From Minicystis rosea (GTDB lineage: Bacteria > Myxococcota_A > Polyangia > Polyangiales > Polyangiaceae): 64,000 nt of DNA. A model generated the notes under the pieces. The model saw nothing but the letters and a program-made list of their open reading frames with translations. It searched no databases and had not been told where the DNA came from. How positions within the stretch are numbered: position 1 is the first letter of the stretch; every line of letters starts with the position of its first letter. Where the stretch lies: positions 13,066,377-13,130,376 of the forward strand of contig CP016211.1 of NCBI GenBank assembly GCA_001931535.1. Direction: 5' to 3'. Below, piece by piece: positions 8,934-17,061 of the stretch. Position numbers and translations under genes: made by a program.

Positions 8934-10199
8934 ATGATTCCTTCACGCGTGCTCAAACGACCCCTCCGCGGCGACGACGTCGAGCGCTGGCAATTGTTCC
9001 TCTTGGGGCAAGAGCTCGATCCCGGCCCCATCGACGGCCTCTTCGGCGCCGGCACAGAGCAGGCGACGCGTGCTTTTCAACAGCAGCACGGCCTCGATGC
9101 CGACGGCAAGGTCGGCCGTTTGACGTTGCAAGCCGCCCTCGCGCTCGGCTTCGGCTCCCTCGACGAGCCGGACGACACCGACGAGCGCGGCCCGCAATGG
9201 CCACCGCGCCCCGACTTCGCGCCCATCTCGACCTTGGCGGAGCGACAAGCCCTCTTCGGCGCGTTCCAATACCGCGAAAGCCCCACGGAGACCGATCGGG
9301 AGCGCATCGTCATCCTCGATCATTGGCAGGAAGAGAACATCGTTCGCGTCGAGATCCCCCAAATCCGCGGCCTGCCCGGCGCGGCCGCGAACGGCGCCAT
9401 CTCCTGCCATCGGCTCGCGGCGGAGCCCATCCTCGCCGTCTTCGCCGCGTGGGAGCGCGCGGGCCTCCTCGATCGGGTCCTGACGTGGGGTGGTTGTTAC
9501 AACCCTCGTTTCGTCCGCGGCCTGGCCTCTCAGGGCGTGCTCAGCAATCATGCCTTCGGGAGCGCGTTCGACATCAATGCTCCCTACAACCCGCTGGGCG
9601 CGGAGCCCGCGCTCGTCGGCAAGAAGGGGAGTGTGCGCGAGCTCGTCGAGATCGCCAACGACTTCGGCTTCTACTGGGGCGGCCATTTCGACTCCCGCCC
9701 GGACGGCATGCATTTCGAGCTCGCCAAGCTCGTGGAGGACCCGCCCGTTCTTCATGACCTCGGCGCGCATTCCACCCTCGAAGGTCTCTCTGCCGACCCC
9801 TCCGAAATGATCGCATTACCGACGCCCGACGCCCCGATGACGGGCACGCAGTTCCTCGAGACCATCCGCAGCGCGAGCCGTCCCGCGCGCGAAGAGGCCA
9901 TCGTGGCGGCCCTCCTCGAAGGCCACGTACCCTCGTTCCTACGGGTCTTTCAGCACCTCGCCGTCTCCGCGCCGGGGCGCGACGGGGCCATGCACGCCGC
10001 CCTCGTCCGCGTGCTGCCGGATTATCTCGCCATCGGCACCGACGACGATTTCATCCGTGTCCCCATGTCGCCCATCTCGGCCCAACGCATCGCCGACGCC
10101 TCGGGTTGTCTGCTCCCCACCACCAAGCTCGTCACCACCATCTGGGCCAATGCCGCCCTCAAGCTCCGCCCCAGCCGCTCCCGGCCGGGCCGAGCATGA
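8934..10199 (+). CDS. Peptidoglycan-binding / M15-type peptidase (apparently frameshifted at its 3' end)
   Basis: 421 residues as it stands. Residues ~10-75 are a PG_binding_1 domain (DPGPIDGLFGAGTEQATRAFQQ). Residues ~150-265 are a zinc DD-peptidase of the M15 type with SNHAFGSAFDIN and DGMHFE providing the His/Asp/His ligands. The substrate is therefore probably cell-wall peptide cross-links. ATG 8934 is chosen from the GAGAGGAGAG site. Residues ~290-405 belong to a third domain that appears to continue in the next frame: one extra C in the CCCC run at 10169-10172 would join it to 10196-10558 and give a ~541-residue protein. No signal peptide is seen. The broken end may be a sequence error or a genuine split. 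Confidence 0.82.
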   Translation: MIPSRVLKRPLRGDDVERWQLFLLGQELDPGPIDGLFGAGTEQATRAFQQQHGLDADGKVGRLTLQAALALGFGSLDEPDDTDERGPQWPPRPDFAPISTLAERQALFGAFQYRESPTETDRERIVILDHWQEENIVRVEIPQIRGLPGAAANGAISCHRLAAEPILAVFAAWERAGLLDRVLTWGGCYNPRFVRGLASQGVLSNHAFGSAFDINAPYNPLGAEPALVGKKGSVRELVEIANDFGFYWGGHFDSRPDGMHFELAKLVEDPPVLHDLGAHSTLEGLSADPSEMIALPTPDAPMTGTQFLETIRSASRPAREEAIVAALLEGHVPSFLRVFQHLAVSAPGRDGAMHAALVRVLPDYLAIGTDDDFIRVPMSPISAQRIADASGCLLPTTKLVTTIWANAALKLRPSRSRPGRA

Positions 10200-10558
10200 T
10201 GTCGACACCCTATTACGAGCAGCACCAAGCGAAGATCGAGCAGCAGCGCGCCGGCCGCGCCACCGGCGCCCTCCTCGCGGGCCACAAGAAGGATGTGGTC
10301 ATCACCAATCGCCTCGGTTGGAAACCGAAGAGCGTAGCCATCTTCGGCTGGCATCAATTGAACGGCGTGCCCATCCAGCCGCTCAGCACCGTTCACGAGA
10401 ACACCTATGCCGACTACAGCCATGGGATTCGGCTCATCCACGGTGAGGTGCTCGTCGACGGCGCGAAGCGCGCTACCGCCGACGTCCTCGGCGATCGCAT
10501 CCTCGCTCCGCTCCTCAGCGACGAGGGCGTCATCTCCGATCCGCGCGCCATCCGCTGA
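10196..10558 (+). CDS. Small protein, probably the displaced C-terminus of the M15 peptidase
   Basis: If read alone this is a 120-residue protein starting at ATG 10196, overlapping the upstream TGA as ATGA. It contains KKDVVITNRL, VAIFGWHQLNG and YSHGIRLIHGE. From memory of related bacterial proteins, this segment normally follows the DYLAIG / RIADASGC segment found at the end of the preceding gene within one polypeptide. Reading back in this frame gives PPQPLPAGPS just before the ATG, a plausible linker. I therefore favour a single gene with one base missing at 10169-10172. Two translationally coupled genes is the alternative. Confidence 0.6.
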   Translation: MMSTPYYEQHQAKIEQQRAGRATGALLAGHKKDVVITNRLGWKPKSVAIFGWHQLNGVPIQPLSTVHENTYADYSHGIRLIHGEVLVDGAKRATADVLGDRILAPLLSDEGVISDPRAIR

Positions 10559-10612
10559 ATCTCCCGTCGCTGGCCTGCGGATACGCGGCGCGTGCCTGCG
10601 TTGCTCGGCTTC

Positions 10613-10630
10613 GGCGTACGAAAGTACGCC
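10613..10630. repeat. Short perfect inverted repeat (hairpin)
   Basis: GGCGTAC, four bases GAAA, then GTACGCC: a perfect 7-bp stem closed by a GNRA-type tetraloop. It lies in the 246-bp gap between the lytic row and the CheD-like gene. It could act as a weak terminator or be a member of an intergenic palindrome family; the core of the hairpin at 47634-47724 (CGTACGAGGAGTACG) is similar. No T-run follows. Confidence 0.45.
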
Positions 10631-10804
10631 TTCGCCTTCGCGCCTTGACGCGCTTGCGTCTCCTTGGCCTGCTCGGTCCGATCCTGTTAGGCGCTCGGAG
10701 GGCGAATCCAGAGCGCCGCGCTCGGGCCCTCGCCGCGCTTGACGGCGGCGGCCCGGCGGCGTCTCCTTCTCGGTCAGGCTCCGTGCGGTGTGAGGGTGAG
10801 CGCC

Positions 10805-11422
10805 ATGCTGAAGATCTGTAGCCCCAACGAGACCGATTATCCGAAGTTTCCCCGGGTCATCGACATCACCATGGGTGAATACGTGTTCTCGGATTTCTAT
10901 CCGGTGCACAGCGACTCCTTCGCAACCTGCTTGGGCGTGGTGATAGGGGCCGTGAATGGATTCGGTGTCTGCGTGGGGCACCTGGATCCTTTGGCCGGTC
11001 CTACGGGGTCTTTCTACAAGAGCTCGCTCGACGCCATGATCAAGACGCTCCTCACCAAGGGAAGGGCGGCGAAGTTCGACATCCTCTTCTTCAAGGACGG
11101 TTATGGCGCCGTGGGCAAATTCGGCCTGGTCGAGTACGTGAAGACCCGCTTCAAGAACATCGTGGTCGAGATCCACGACCGCACCGATGCCGCCGCCAAG
11201 AACGTCCGCTACGACGAGGTCATCGCCCAACCGAGCGCGCTCCACTCGGCCTATGTGGGCCTCCACATCCAAGGGAGCGGCGCCTCCGAGTGGGACGACG
11301 GCCGGACGGTGATGCGCAATCAGGCGGACGGGGGCAGCAACCTGGCGGCGAGCAACCTCGGTCGGGTTCGCGAGATCGTCTTCGATGGCAATGATTTCAA
11401 GAGCGCGGAATCGCGCGAGTGA
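10805..11422 (+). CDS. Stand-alone CheD-like deamidase-fold protein
   Basis: 205 residues. The N-terminal half resembles the chemoreceptor glutamine deamidase CheD: MGEYVFSD corresponds to the conserved IGEYAVS-type strand, followed by Ser36, Cys42 (FATCLGVVIG) and His59 (CVGHLDP). In Thermotoga CheD the catalytic Thr, Cys and His are spaced 6 and 17 residues apart; here Ser36-Cys42-His59 have exactly those spacings, with Ser replacing Thr. The C-terminal part (AKNVRYDEVIAQPSAL, WDDGRTVMRNQ) is not recognised. ATG 10805 is chosen because GTGAGGGTGAG precedes it. No chemotaxis genes are nearby, so a chemotaxis role is doubtful. A CNF1/CheD-type deamidase acting on some other protein is an inference. 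Confidence 0.68.
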   Translation: MLKICSPNETDYPKFPRVIDITMGEYVFSDFYPVHSDSFATCLGVVIGAVNGFGVCVGHLDPLAGPTGSFYKSSLDAMIKTLLTKGRAAKFDILFFKDGYGAVGKFGLVEYVKTRFKNIVVEIHDRTDAAAKNVRYDEVIAQPSALHSAYVGLHIQGSGASEWDDGRTVMRNQADGGSNLAASNLGRVREIVFDGNDFKSAESRE

Positions 11423-11604
11423 CGGCGACGGCGCCGCGCATGGCCGACACGCGCGACGCGGATGCGGGCCCCATGGCTCGTGAGGCGCAGCCGCTCGTCG
11501 GTGGCTGGGTGGCGGGGGCGGTGCGGCCATCGGTCCCAGTCGGGGCCTTGGGGGTCGGCGTCCAAACCTTGCTCTCAGGAGAGAGCGATGGAAATGGCGG
11601 TGCG

Positions 11605-12135
11605 ATGGATGCGAGCATGCCGGCCATGCTCAAGACTTCGTTCGCCGCTACGTTCGGGCTCATGTTGGTGTCCGCGATGCCGCTCGGTTGCATGGCCACC
11701 GCGGAGGTCGAGCCGGCTCAGGCTGCACGTCCGGCCGCGCGCCACGGCGGCAACGTGCCTTTCCACGGCGTGTTCGCCAAGTTCGCGGAGGGCACCTTCC
11801 GCAACGGGCGCCGCGTGCGGATGGCCAACTCCAACGGCTCGGCCACGGTCCGGGTCGAGCACGGCCGCGTGACCTACGATCAAACCTACGTCTCCAACGG
11901 CATGTTGAAGCGCGTGATCCAGGTCTATGCGTTCAACCCCGGCGACGTCCGCCACGCCGGCCCCGGCGACTACGAGGTGATGCTCAGCTTCCGCGGCATC
12001 TCCGGCGACACCTACGGCTACAGCCCCGACCGCAACGACCCCCGCCTCGAAGCGCACCGTGTCGGCTCGGGCTGGGAGCTCAGCCTCCTCACCACCGACA
12101 ACAACGGCGTCATCGGCGTCGTCGAGTTCCAGTAG
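11605..12135 (+). CDS. Secreted or lipid-anchored hypothetical protein
   Basis: About 176 residues. The N-terminus has a hydrophobic export signal (MLKTSFAATFGLMLVSAMPLGC); the Cys suggests a lipoprotein although Pro at -3 makes a poor lipobox. The mature part is a small beta-rich domain (FRNGRRVRMANSNGSATVRV, VIQVYAFNPGDVRHAGPGDYEVML) without a known motif. Starts at ATG 11605, 11617 or 11626 all keep the signal. Frames opening further upstream read as artefact. It is convergent with the kinase at 12431-13273. Confidence 0.62.
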   Translation: MDASMPAMLKTSFAATFGLMLVSAMPLGCMATAEVEPAQAARPAARHGGNVPFHGVFAKFAEGTFRNGRRVRMANSNGSATVRVEHGRVTYDQTYVSNGMLKRVIQVYAFNPGDVRHAGPGDYEVMLSFRGISGDTYGYSPDRNDPRLEAHRVGSGWELSLLTTDNNGVIGVVEFQ

Positions 12136-12227
12136 CCTTCCGTCCCCATCATCGCCCCCGGCCCCAAACCTCCGAGCATGTTTGGGGACAGGGGGTGATG
12201 ACACGAAAGCCCACCGCGCCTTGCTCC

Positions 12228-12411
12228 TCGAAAGAGGAGAGGGGAAGGAACGCAAAGACGCGAAGGGCGCAAAGACGCAAAAAGACGGGGGAGAGATCAC
12301 GCTTCGCGCGCTGCTCTTGCTTCGGCAAAGCGGCTTTCAATCTCGGCGCGGCCCATCTCCCATTCACCTTTGCGTCTCTGCGCCTTTGCGTTCCTTCTCT
12401 CCTCTTCTCGA
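12228..12411. repeat. Inverted repeat made of GCAAAGACGC-type units
   Basis: The left arm (12228-12284) contains GGAACGCAAAGACGCGAAGG then GCGCAAAGACGC. The right arm (12367-12411) is its imperfect reverse complement, reading GGAACGCAAAGGCGCAGAG on the minus strand; both are preceded by GAGGAGAG. The arms enclose ~82 bp. Short AACGCAAAGGCGC-type repeats of this kind occur between genes in several large bacterial genomes. Here the element fills the space between two convergent genes and could terminate both. It is visibly less GC-rich than its surroundings. The whole 12136-12430 gap holds no credible gene. Confidence 0.7.
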
Positions 12412-12430
12412 AGAGACGCGCTGGCACACC

Positions 12431-13273
<843 letters not shown>

Positions 13274-13315
13274 CAAGAGATCTCGCGGCCAAGCTCGGCC
13301 AAGCGCGGGGGCCCG

Positions 13316-13690
13316 TCAAGCCCCGAGCACGCCGGGCGCCGATCCAGCGAGTGCGCGCGGTGTCGTGCTCAGCTTCGCATCGAGCCGATCGATGATCTCG
13401 TCCAGCTCGCTGGGCTTCCAGGAAGCGCTAGACGAAGTCGCTCGGCAGCGGGCCGTTCGCTGGATCGTTGATGAACCGTCGCGAGTCACCCTCGGCCGCG
13501 CCGCAGGCAGCATCGACGGCGCCGCAGGCGCTCCCCGATCGCTCCACAGGCGACACCGGCCGCGCTGCAGGTGGCATTGGCCGCGTCGCAGGTGACATCG
13601 GCTGCGCCGCAGGCGGCATTGGCCGCGCCGCAGGGCGACATCGAGCGCGGCGCAGCCGCCCACGGCCGCGCCGCGGGCGGCCCCCCATTG
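13316..13690 (-). pseudogene. Possible degraded CDS spanning a tandem repeat
   Basis: On the minus strand one frame reads a Pro-rich repeat and then RRFINDPANGPLPSDFV before a stop at ~13430. The next frame continues naturally as SWKPSELDEIIDRLDAKL and ends at 13316. Removing one base near the stop joins the two halves. The upstream half has no convincing start and is very Arg-rich. It may be a decayed gene with a heptapeptide-repeat N-terminus, or coincidence in GC-rich sequence. No function is suggested. Confidence 0.25.
13503..13650. repeat. Tandem repeat, ~21 bp x 7
   Basis: Seven consecutive units of the form GCAGGYGRCATYGGCYGCGC, one each at about 13503, 13524, 13546, 13567, 13588, 13609 and 13630. 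The three middle units are the best conserved. More degenerate units (GCGGGCGACATCCAGCGCG and similar) continue to about 13760. A period of 21 keeps frame, so on the minus strand it can encode Pro-rich heptads of the type RPMPPAA / RPMSPAT. The 13274-13837 interval otherwise lacks a credible intact gene. Confidence 0.75.
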
Positions 13691-13837
13691 CTCCGCGGGC
13701 GACATCCAGCGCGCCGCAGACGGCCGCGCACCCGCTGCAGGCGCCCTCGGCCGCACCGCACGGTTCCGGGAGCTGCCGCAGGGCTTCAGAAGGCCGCCGC
13801 AGGGTTGGGGAGCCTTCGCAGGGGTTCGAGGAGGGAA

Positions 13838-14497
13838 CTACGCGGGAGGGGCGGGGGGCGGGGAGCCGGGATCGTCTTCGTCGTCAGCGTGAGCGGCGCG
13901 CTCGGCGCGGAGCTTTTGATAGTCCTTGTCGCTCCGCCCGAAGGCGCCGGCGAGCGTGCGGCGGAACGCTTGGAGCTCGGGGTCGAAGGCGGCGGCGGCG
14001 CTGCGGACCTCGGCGAGCAGCTTTTGATAGGTGCTGTCTGCGGCTTCGGCCTCGCTCCACTCTTTCTGCGCGGCCTTGAGCGGCGGATCGAGCGCGTCGA
14101 GCGCCGCGGCCTTGTAGGGCAAGGGCTTGCCATCCTTGTCCTGGTGCTCGTCGATGACGCTCACGAGGCGCTCTCCATCCTCGATGACGTCGTCGGGGAC
14201 CGCGGGTTGGTCGGCAAACGTGGAGGCGTCGAACCCGGGCACGTCCCGCTCGACCCTCGGGAGCCAAGCGCGAATGGCGGCGACCAGCGCGGCGATGGCG
14301 CCTTTGCCTTCGCCCATCTCCTTTCGCCACTTCGCCTCGTACTTGGTGGAGGTGTCGTAAGCGGTGATGAACGCGTCCGCTAGGCCCGTAATCGAGGAGT
14401 ACGCAGCGACCGCCGCGCTCTCGTTCGCGCGGCGGTCATAGACACGCTTGGCGCGCGGAGCGATGCGCCGGAGCTTCCAGAGTGCAGAGCTGGCCAT
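13838..14497 (-). CDS. Hypothetical helical protein at the end of the T6SS tip operon
   Basis: 219 residues, mostly charged amphipathic helices (DFELQAFRRTL-like segments near the end) with an acidic Pro-rich tail. No signal peptide or membrane segment. ATG 14497 is supported by AAGGAGG nine bases upstream. It follows the ATPase gene after 109 bp on the same strand, so it may be part of the VgrG/PAAR operon as a cytosolic accessory, effector or immunity protein (inference). Family not recognised. Confidence 0.65.
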   Translation of the reverse strand: MASSALWKLRRIAPRAKRVYDRRANESAAVAAYSSITGLADAFITAYDTSTKYEAKWRKEMGEGKGAIAALVAAIRAWLPRVERDVPGFDASTFADQPAVPDDVIEDGERLVSVIDEHQDKDGKPLPYKAAALDALDPPLKAAQKEWSEAEAADSTYQKLLAEVRSAAAAFDPELQAFRRTLAGAFGRSDKDYQKLRAERAAHADDEDDPGSPPPAPPA

Positions 14498-14606
14498 GGT
14501 GGCAAAGCCTCCTTCACATGCGGGAGGGGCGAGATTGCCCAGTGCGTGAGATTACGAGCGCGGGAGCATTTGGCGAGGAGAAATCGTCCAGGGCGACGCG
14601 CGCGGC

Positions 14607-15614
14607 TCACGGCGCTTTGGCGGTTGCGCGGGCCGACAGGTCGATCACCTGTCCAGGGCTCGCCGCAGCGACGAGCTCCGTCGCACCGGTCGCCGCGATG
14701 ATCTGGTTGTCCCGCCCAAGACCCACGAGCGCATGGAGGAAGCGCACACGCGCCGACGCGTGAATGTGCAGCTCAGGCTCGTCGATAAGCACGAGTGAGC
14801 CGTGTAGCCCGAAGTGCGCGAACGCGAGCGCGAACAGGATTCCATGCCTCTCGCTCTCCGAGAGGTCTTCGAGGCTCATCTCCTCCCGCGTGCGACGCAG
14901 AAAGCGAGGCCCCTTCCCGCCAGACATCGCTCCGCCCTGGAGCCGTAGATCGGGCACCACTGCGGCGACAGCGGCCTCGTACACGGAAAGCGGTCCCGGC
15001 TCGCCGCTGCGCAGCGCGACGCCGCTCTCGCGTAGGTCTTGCGCCGCGCGCACGGCTTCGGCCAGCGCGGCGGCGCGCACGCCCTCCACGAGGCTCGCAT
15101 ACTTGTCCGCTGCGCGGATTGCGCGCAGCCGCGTTTCGGCCTCTCGGCTGGGACCTCCGAAGGCGGGGTGAGGGCTGCTCCCAAGCACGCGGTTGGCTGG
15201 GAAGTATTCGAGCTTGCTGCGCGACGGCGCGCAGGAGTGCTCGGCGAACAGGCGGCGCAGCCCGGGCTCGGCGTCGCAGCGCGACGCGCCCGCGCTCAGC
15301 TCCCACCTGACCGTCTGTCGCGCGTCGTCGAGGCGTGTGTGATCGCGCTCCGCGTCGGATAGCAGCCAAGTCGTGACGAGCCGCGACTCCCGTGCTTCGC
15401 TGCGTACGAGTCGCTTCGGGTCGGGTGGCGTGCCGTAGCTGCCGATGGCTTCTTTCGCGGCAGCGATCGCTTCGAGCAGCGAGGTCTTGCCGGACGCGGG
15501 GCCGCCGGTGACGAGGACGACGGGGAGCGGAGTGCCGCTTCGAGGATCGGTGAAGGCGTAGGTGCCGTCGGGCACGCCGCGAATGCCCGTGGCGGCGAGA
15601 TGGGTGAGCTTCAT
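14607..15614 (-). CDS. RecF/SMC-like AAA ATPase (ABC-type ATP-binding protein)
   Basis: 335 residues. It starts with the RecF/AAA_15-style MKLTHLAATGIRGV, has Walker A GGPASGKTS near residue 40, a signature region EDLSESERHG, and Walker B LVLIDEPELHIH followed by a switch His. The insert between the Walker motifs is short, with no coiled coil. Such overcoming-lysogenization-defect or RecF-like ATPases are frequent in conflict systems. Its ATG overlaps the stop of the upstream lipoprotein gene by four bases (ATGA), so it is co-translated with the candidate effector/immunity genes. Its role there is unknown. Confidence 0.8.
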   Translation of the reverse strand: MKLTHLAATGIRGVPDGTYAFTDPRSGTPLPVVLVTGGPASGKTSLLEAIAAAKEAIGSYGTPPDPKRLVRSEARESRLVTTWLLSDAERDHTRLDDARQTVRWELSAGASRCDAEPGLRRLFAEHSCAPSRSKLEYFPANRVLGSSPHPAFGGPSREAETRLRAIRAADKYASLVEGVRAAALAEAVRAAQDLRESGVALRSGEPGPLSVYEAAVAAVVPDLRLQGGAMSGGKGPRFLRRTREEMSLEDLSESERHGILFALAFAHFGLHGSLVLIDEPELHIHASARVRFLHALVGLGRDNQIIAATGATELVAAASPGQVIDLSARATAKAP

Positions 15615-16219
15615 GGAACCAACCGATGCTCGCCTTGAGCCTTGAGGCGAGCGATGAGTGGGCTGATGACGGCGCGGAGCTTGGTGAGCGCTGCGGGCTC
15701 CGCGCCTGAGTAGACACGCTTCGCTTCCTTGCCTCCGACGATGGCCGAAAGCTCCGTGCGAATGCTGTCGTGGGCCCGCTTTTCGTCCACCGGAGCCGGG
15801 CTACTGAATGCACCGCACTCGCGCACGAGCCCGGCGATGCTCCTGACTTCGCTGGGACTCGCCGTCAGCTTGTAGACGTGCCGCGGGTACGCCTCGCCTT
15901 GCTTCACTTGGGTAGTGAAGTCAGGGGTCACGAACTCGATGGTGTCGCGACCGTGGTCCACGAAGAGGCGGAACTGCTCCGACCGGTAGTGCGGAGGAGG
16001 CAAGCCGCCGCCGACGTAATGCTCGATCTCCAGGCCATCGAGCTTGCCAGTCGTCTCTGCTCGCGAGATTGCCGCGAGCGCCGTGCTGTCGTCCATGCTG
16101 CCTCCTTCCAAGCCGAACCTTTCGCCGTTGCACGATGAGCAACCCGAAATGACGAGGACGCCGGCGAGGGCGACCAGGAGCCACGCGGATGCCGTGATCC
16201 GATTCGTCTTCATCGTCAT
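15611..16219 (-). CDS. Lipoprotein, candidate immunity protein for the PAAR-metallopeptidase
   Basis: 202 residues with a lipoprotein signal: a hydrophobic stretch ending VISGC, then SSCNGERFG. The mature part is a soluble alpha/beta domain (EQFRLFVDHGRDTIEFV, ASPSEVRSIAGLVRECGAF) of unknown family. The gene starts inside the stop of the PAAR-metallopeptidase gene (16216-16219, ATGA overlap). A periplasm- or outer-membrane-facing lipoprotein directly behind a type VI effector gene is the usual arrangement for immunity to an effector that acts in the periplasm; that role is inferred only from position and localisation. Confidence 0.72.
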   Translation of the reverse strand: MTMKTNRITASAWLLVALAGVLVISGCSSCNGERFGLEGGSMDDSTALAAISRAETTGKLDGLEIEHYVGGGLPPPHYRSEQFRLFVDHGRDTIEFVTPDFTTQVKQGEAYPRHVYKLTASPSEVRSIAGLVRECGAFSSPAPVDEKRAHDSIRTELSAIVGGKEAKRVYSGAEPAALTKLRAVISPLIARLKAQGEHRLVP

Positions 16220-17052
16220 GGTCTCTTCCCGTTGACCAGCTCGTCGAAGTTGTGGGGCGTTGGACGCGAGCCCGGATCGACATAGCCCATGATCCCGCCG
16301 GGCGGCCCCGTTCGCACGATGGATCGGTGTCCGTCCGGCGTCTTGGGGCCTTCCCTGTACTCATCGTCCAGACCCATCGAGTGCCCGAACTCGTGTGCCG
16401 GAATGACCCTGTCGCCGTCAGTGTCGGTGCTGTGCTGGTAACCAGCGCGTCCAGCCTGCCACGACGGGTCCCTATCGGTGGTCGTCGCTGGTGGATCCGT
16501 CGTGTGCTTGACGTCGATCGCGTTCGCCAGCGGAGTCGCCGGTGCGCCGGCGCGTCGGCCGGTGACCATGCACTCGACCTTGTACGGCTCGCCGTTGAGC
16601 GTCGTCGGTCCGCTCCACGTCTTGTTGATACAGTCCGTCGCGCGCTTCACGTACTCATCGGAGGCGCCGTCGCCTTTGTACTCCTGGACGCCGACGATCC
16701 GGATCGTGTGCGTTCTCCGATCGACGATCACCAGCATGGCGCCGCGCCTACGGACCGATACGCCCTCGGGCGTCTCGCCGATTAGGACCCGGGAGAAGCC
16801 TGTCACGAGGCAGCCCCCGTGCTCAGTAACGTCGGTGATACGGCTTGCGGGCAACTTGCCGATGAGCACCGTGGGTGCGCCGTCGGCGATGGCGTCGACT
16901 GCGGTCATGCAGGACGCCATGTCGCTGTAGCGCGCAGCGGAGCGTGTGCCGATGAGAACGCTGGGCTCGCCGGGCGCCGTGACCGGCCCGGGGACGTGGA
17001 GCACGTTCGGGCATGCGTGAAGCTCACCAAGCCTTGCTGCGGGTCTGGTCAT
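16216..17052 (-). CDS. PAAR-repeat protein with C-terminal zinc metallopeptidase domain (type VI effector)
   Basis: 278 residues. Residues ~1-95 carry PAAR features (HACPNVLHVPGPV, VLIGTRSAARYSDMASC, VLIGKLPASRITDVTEHGG, VLIGE), the spike-tip fold that caps VgrG. Residues ~105-278 form a domain with HEFGHSMGLDDEY at 220-232: His220, Glu221 and His224 form the HExxH zinc site, and the distal acidic DDEY resembles gluzincin/metzincin-like effector peptidases. It is therefore an evolved PAAR whose cargo is probably a protease toxin. It lies 9 bp after the VgrG stop and overlaps the lipoprotein start by 4 bp. The target is unknown. Confidence 0.85.
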   Translation of the reverse strand: MTRPAARLGELHACPNVLHVPGPVTAPGEPSVLIGTRSAARYSDMASCMTAVDAIADGAPTVLIGKLPASRITDVTEHGGCLVTGFSRVLIGETPEGVSVRRRGAMLVIVDRRTHTIRIVGVQEYKGDGASDEYVKRATDCINKTWSGPTTLNGEPYKVECMVTGRRAGAPATPLANAIDVKHTTDPPATTTDRDPSWQAGRAGYQHSTDTDGDRVIPAHEFGHSMGLDDEYREGPKTPDGHRSIVRTGPPGGIMGYVDPGSRPTPHNFDELVNGKRP

Positions 17053-17061
17053 GAGTGCCTC

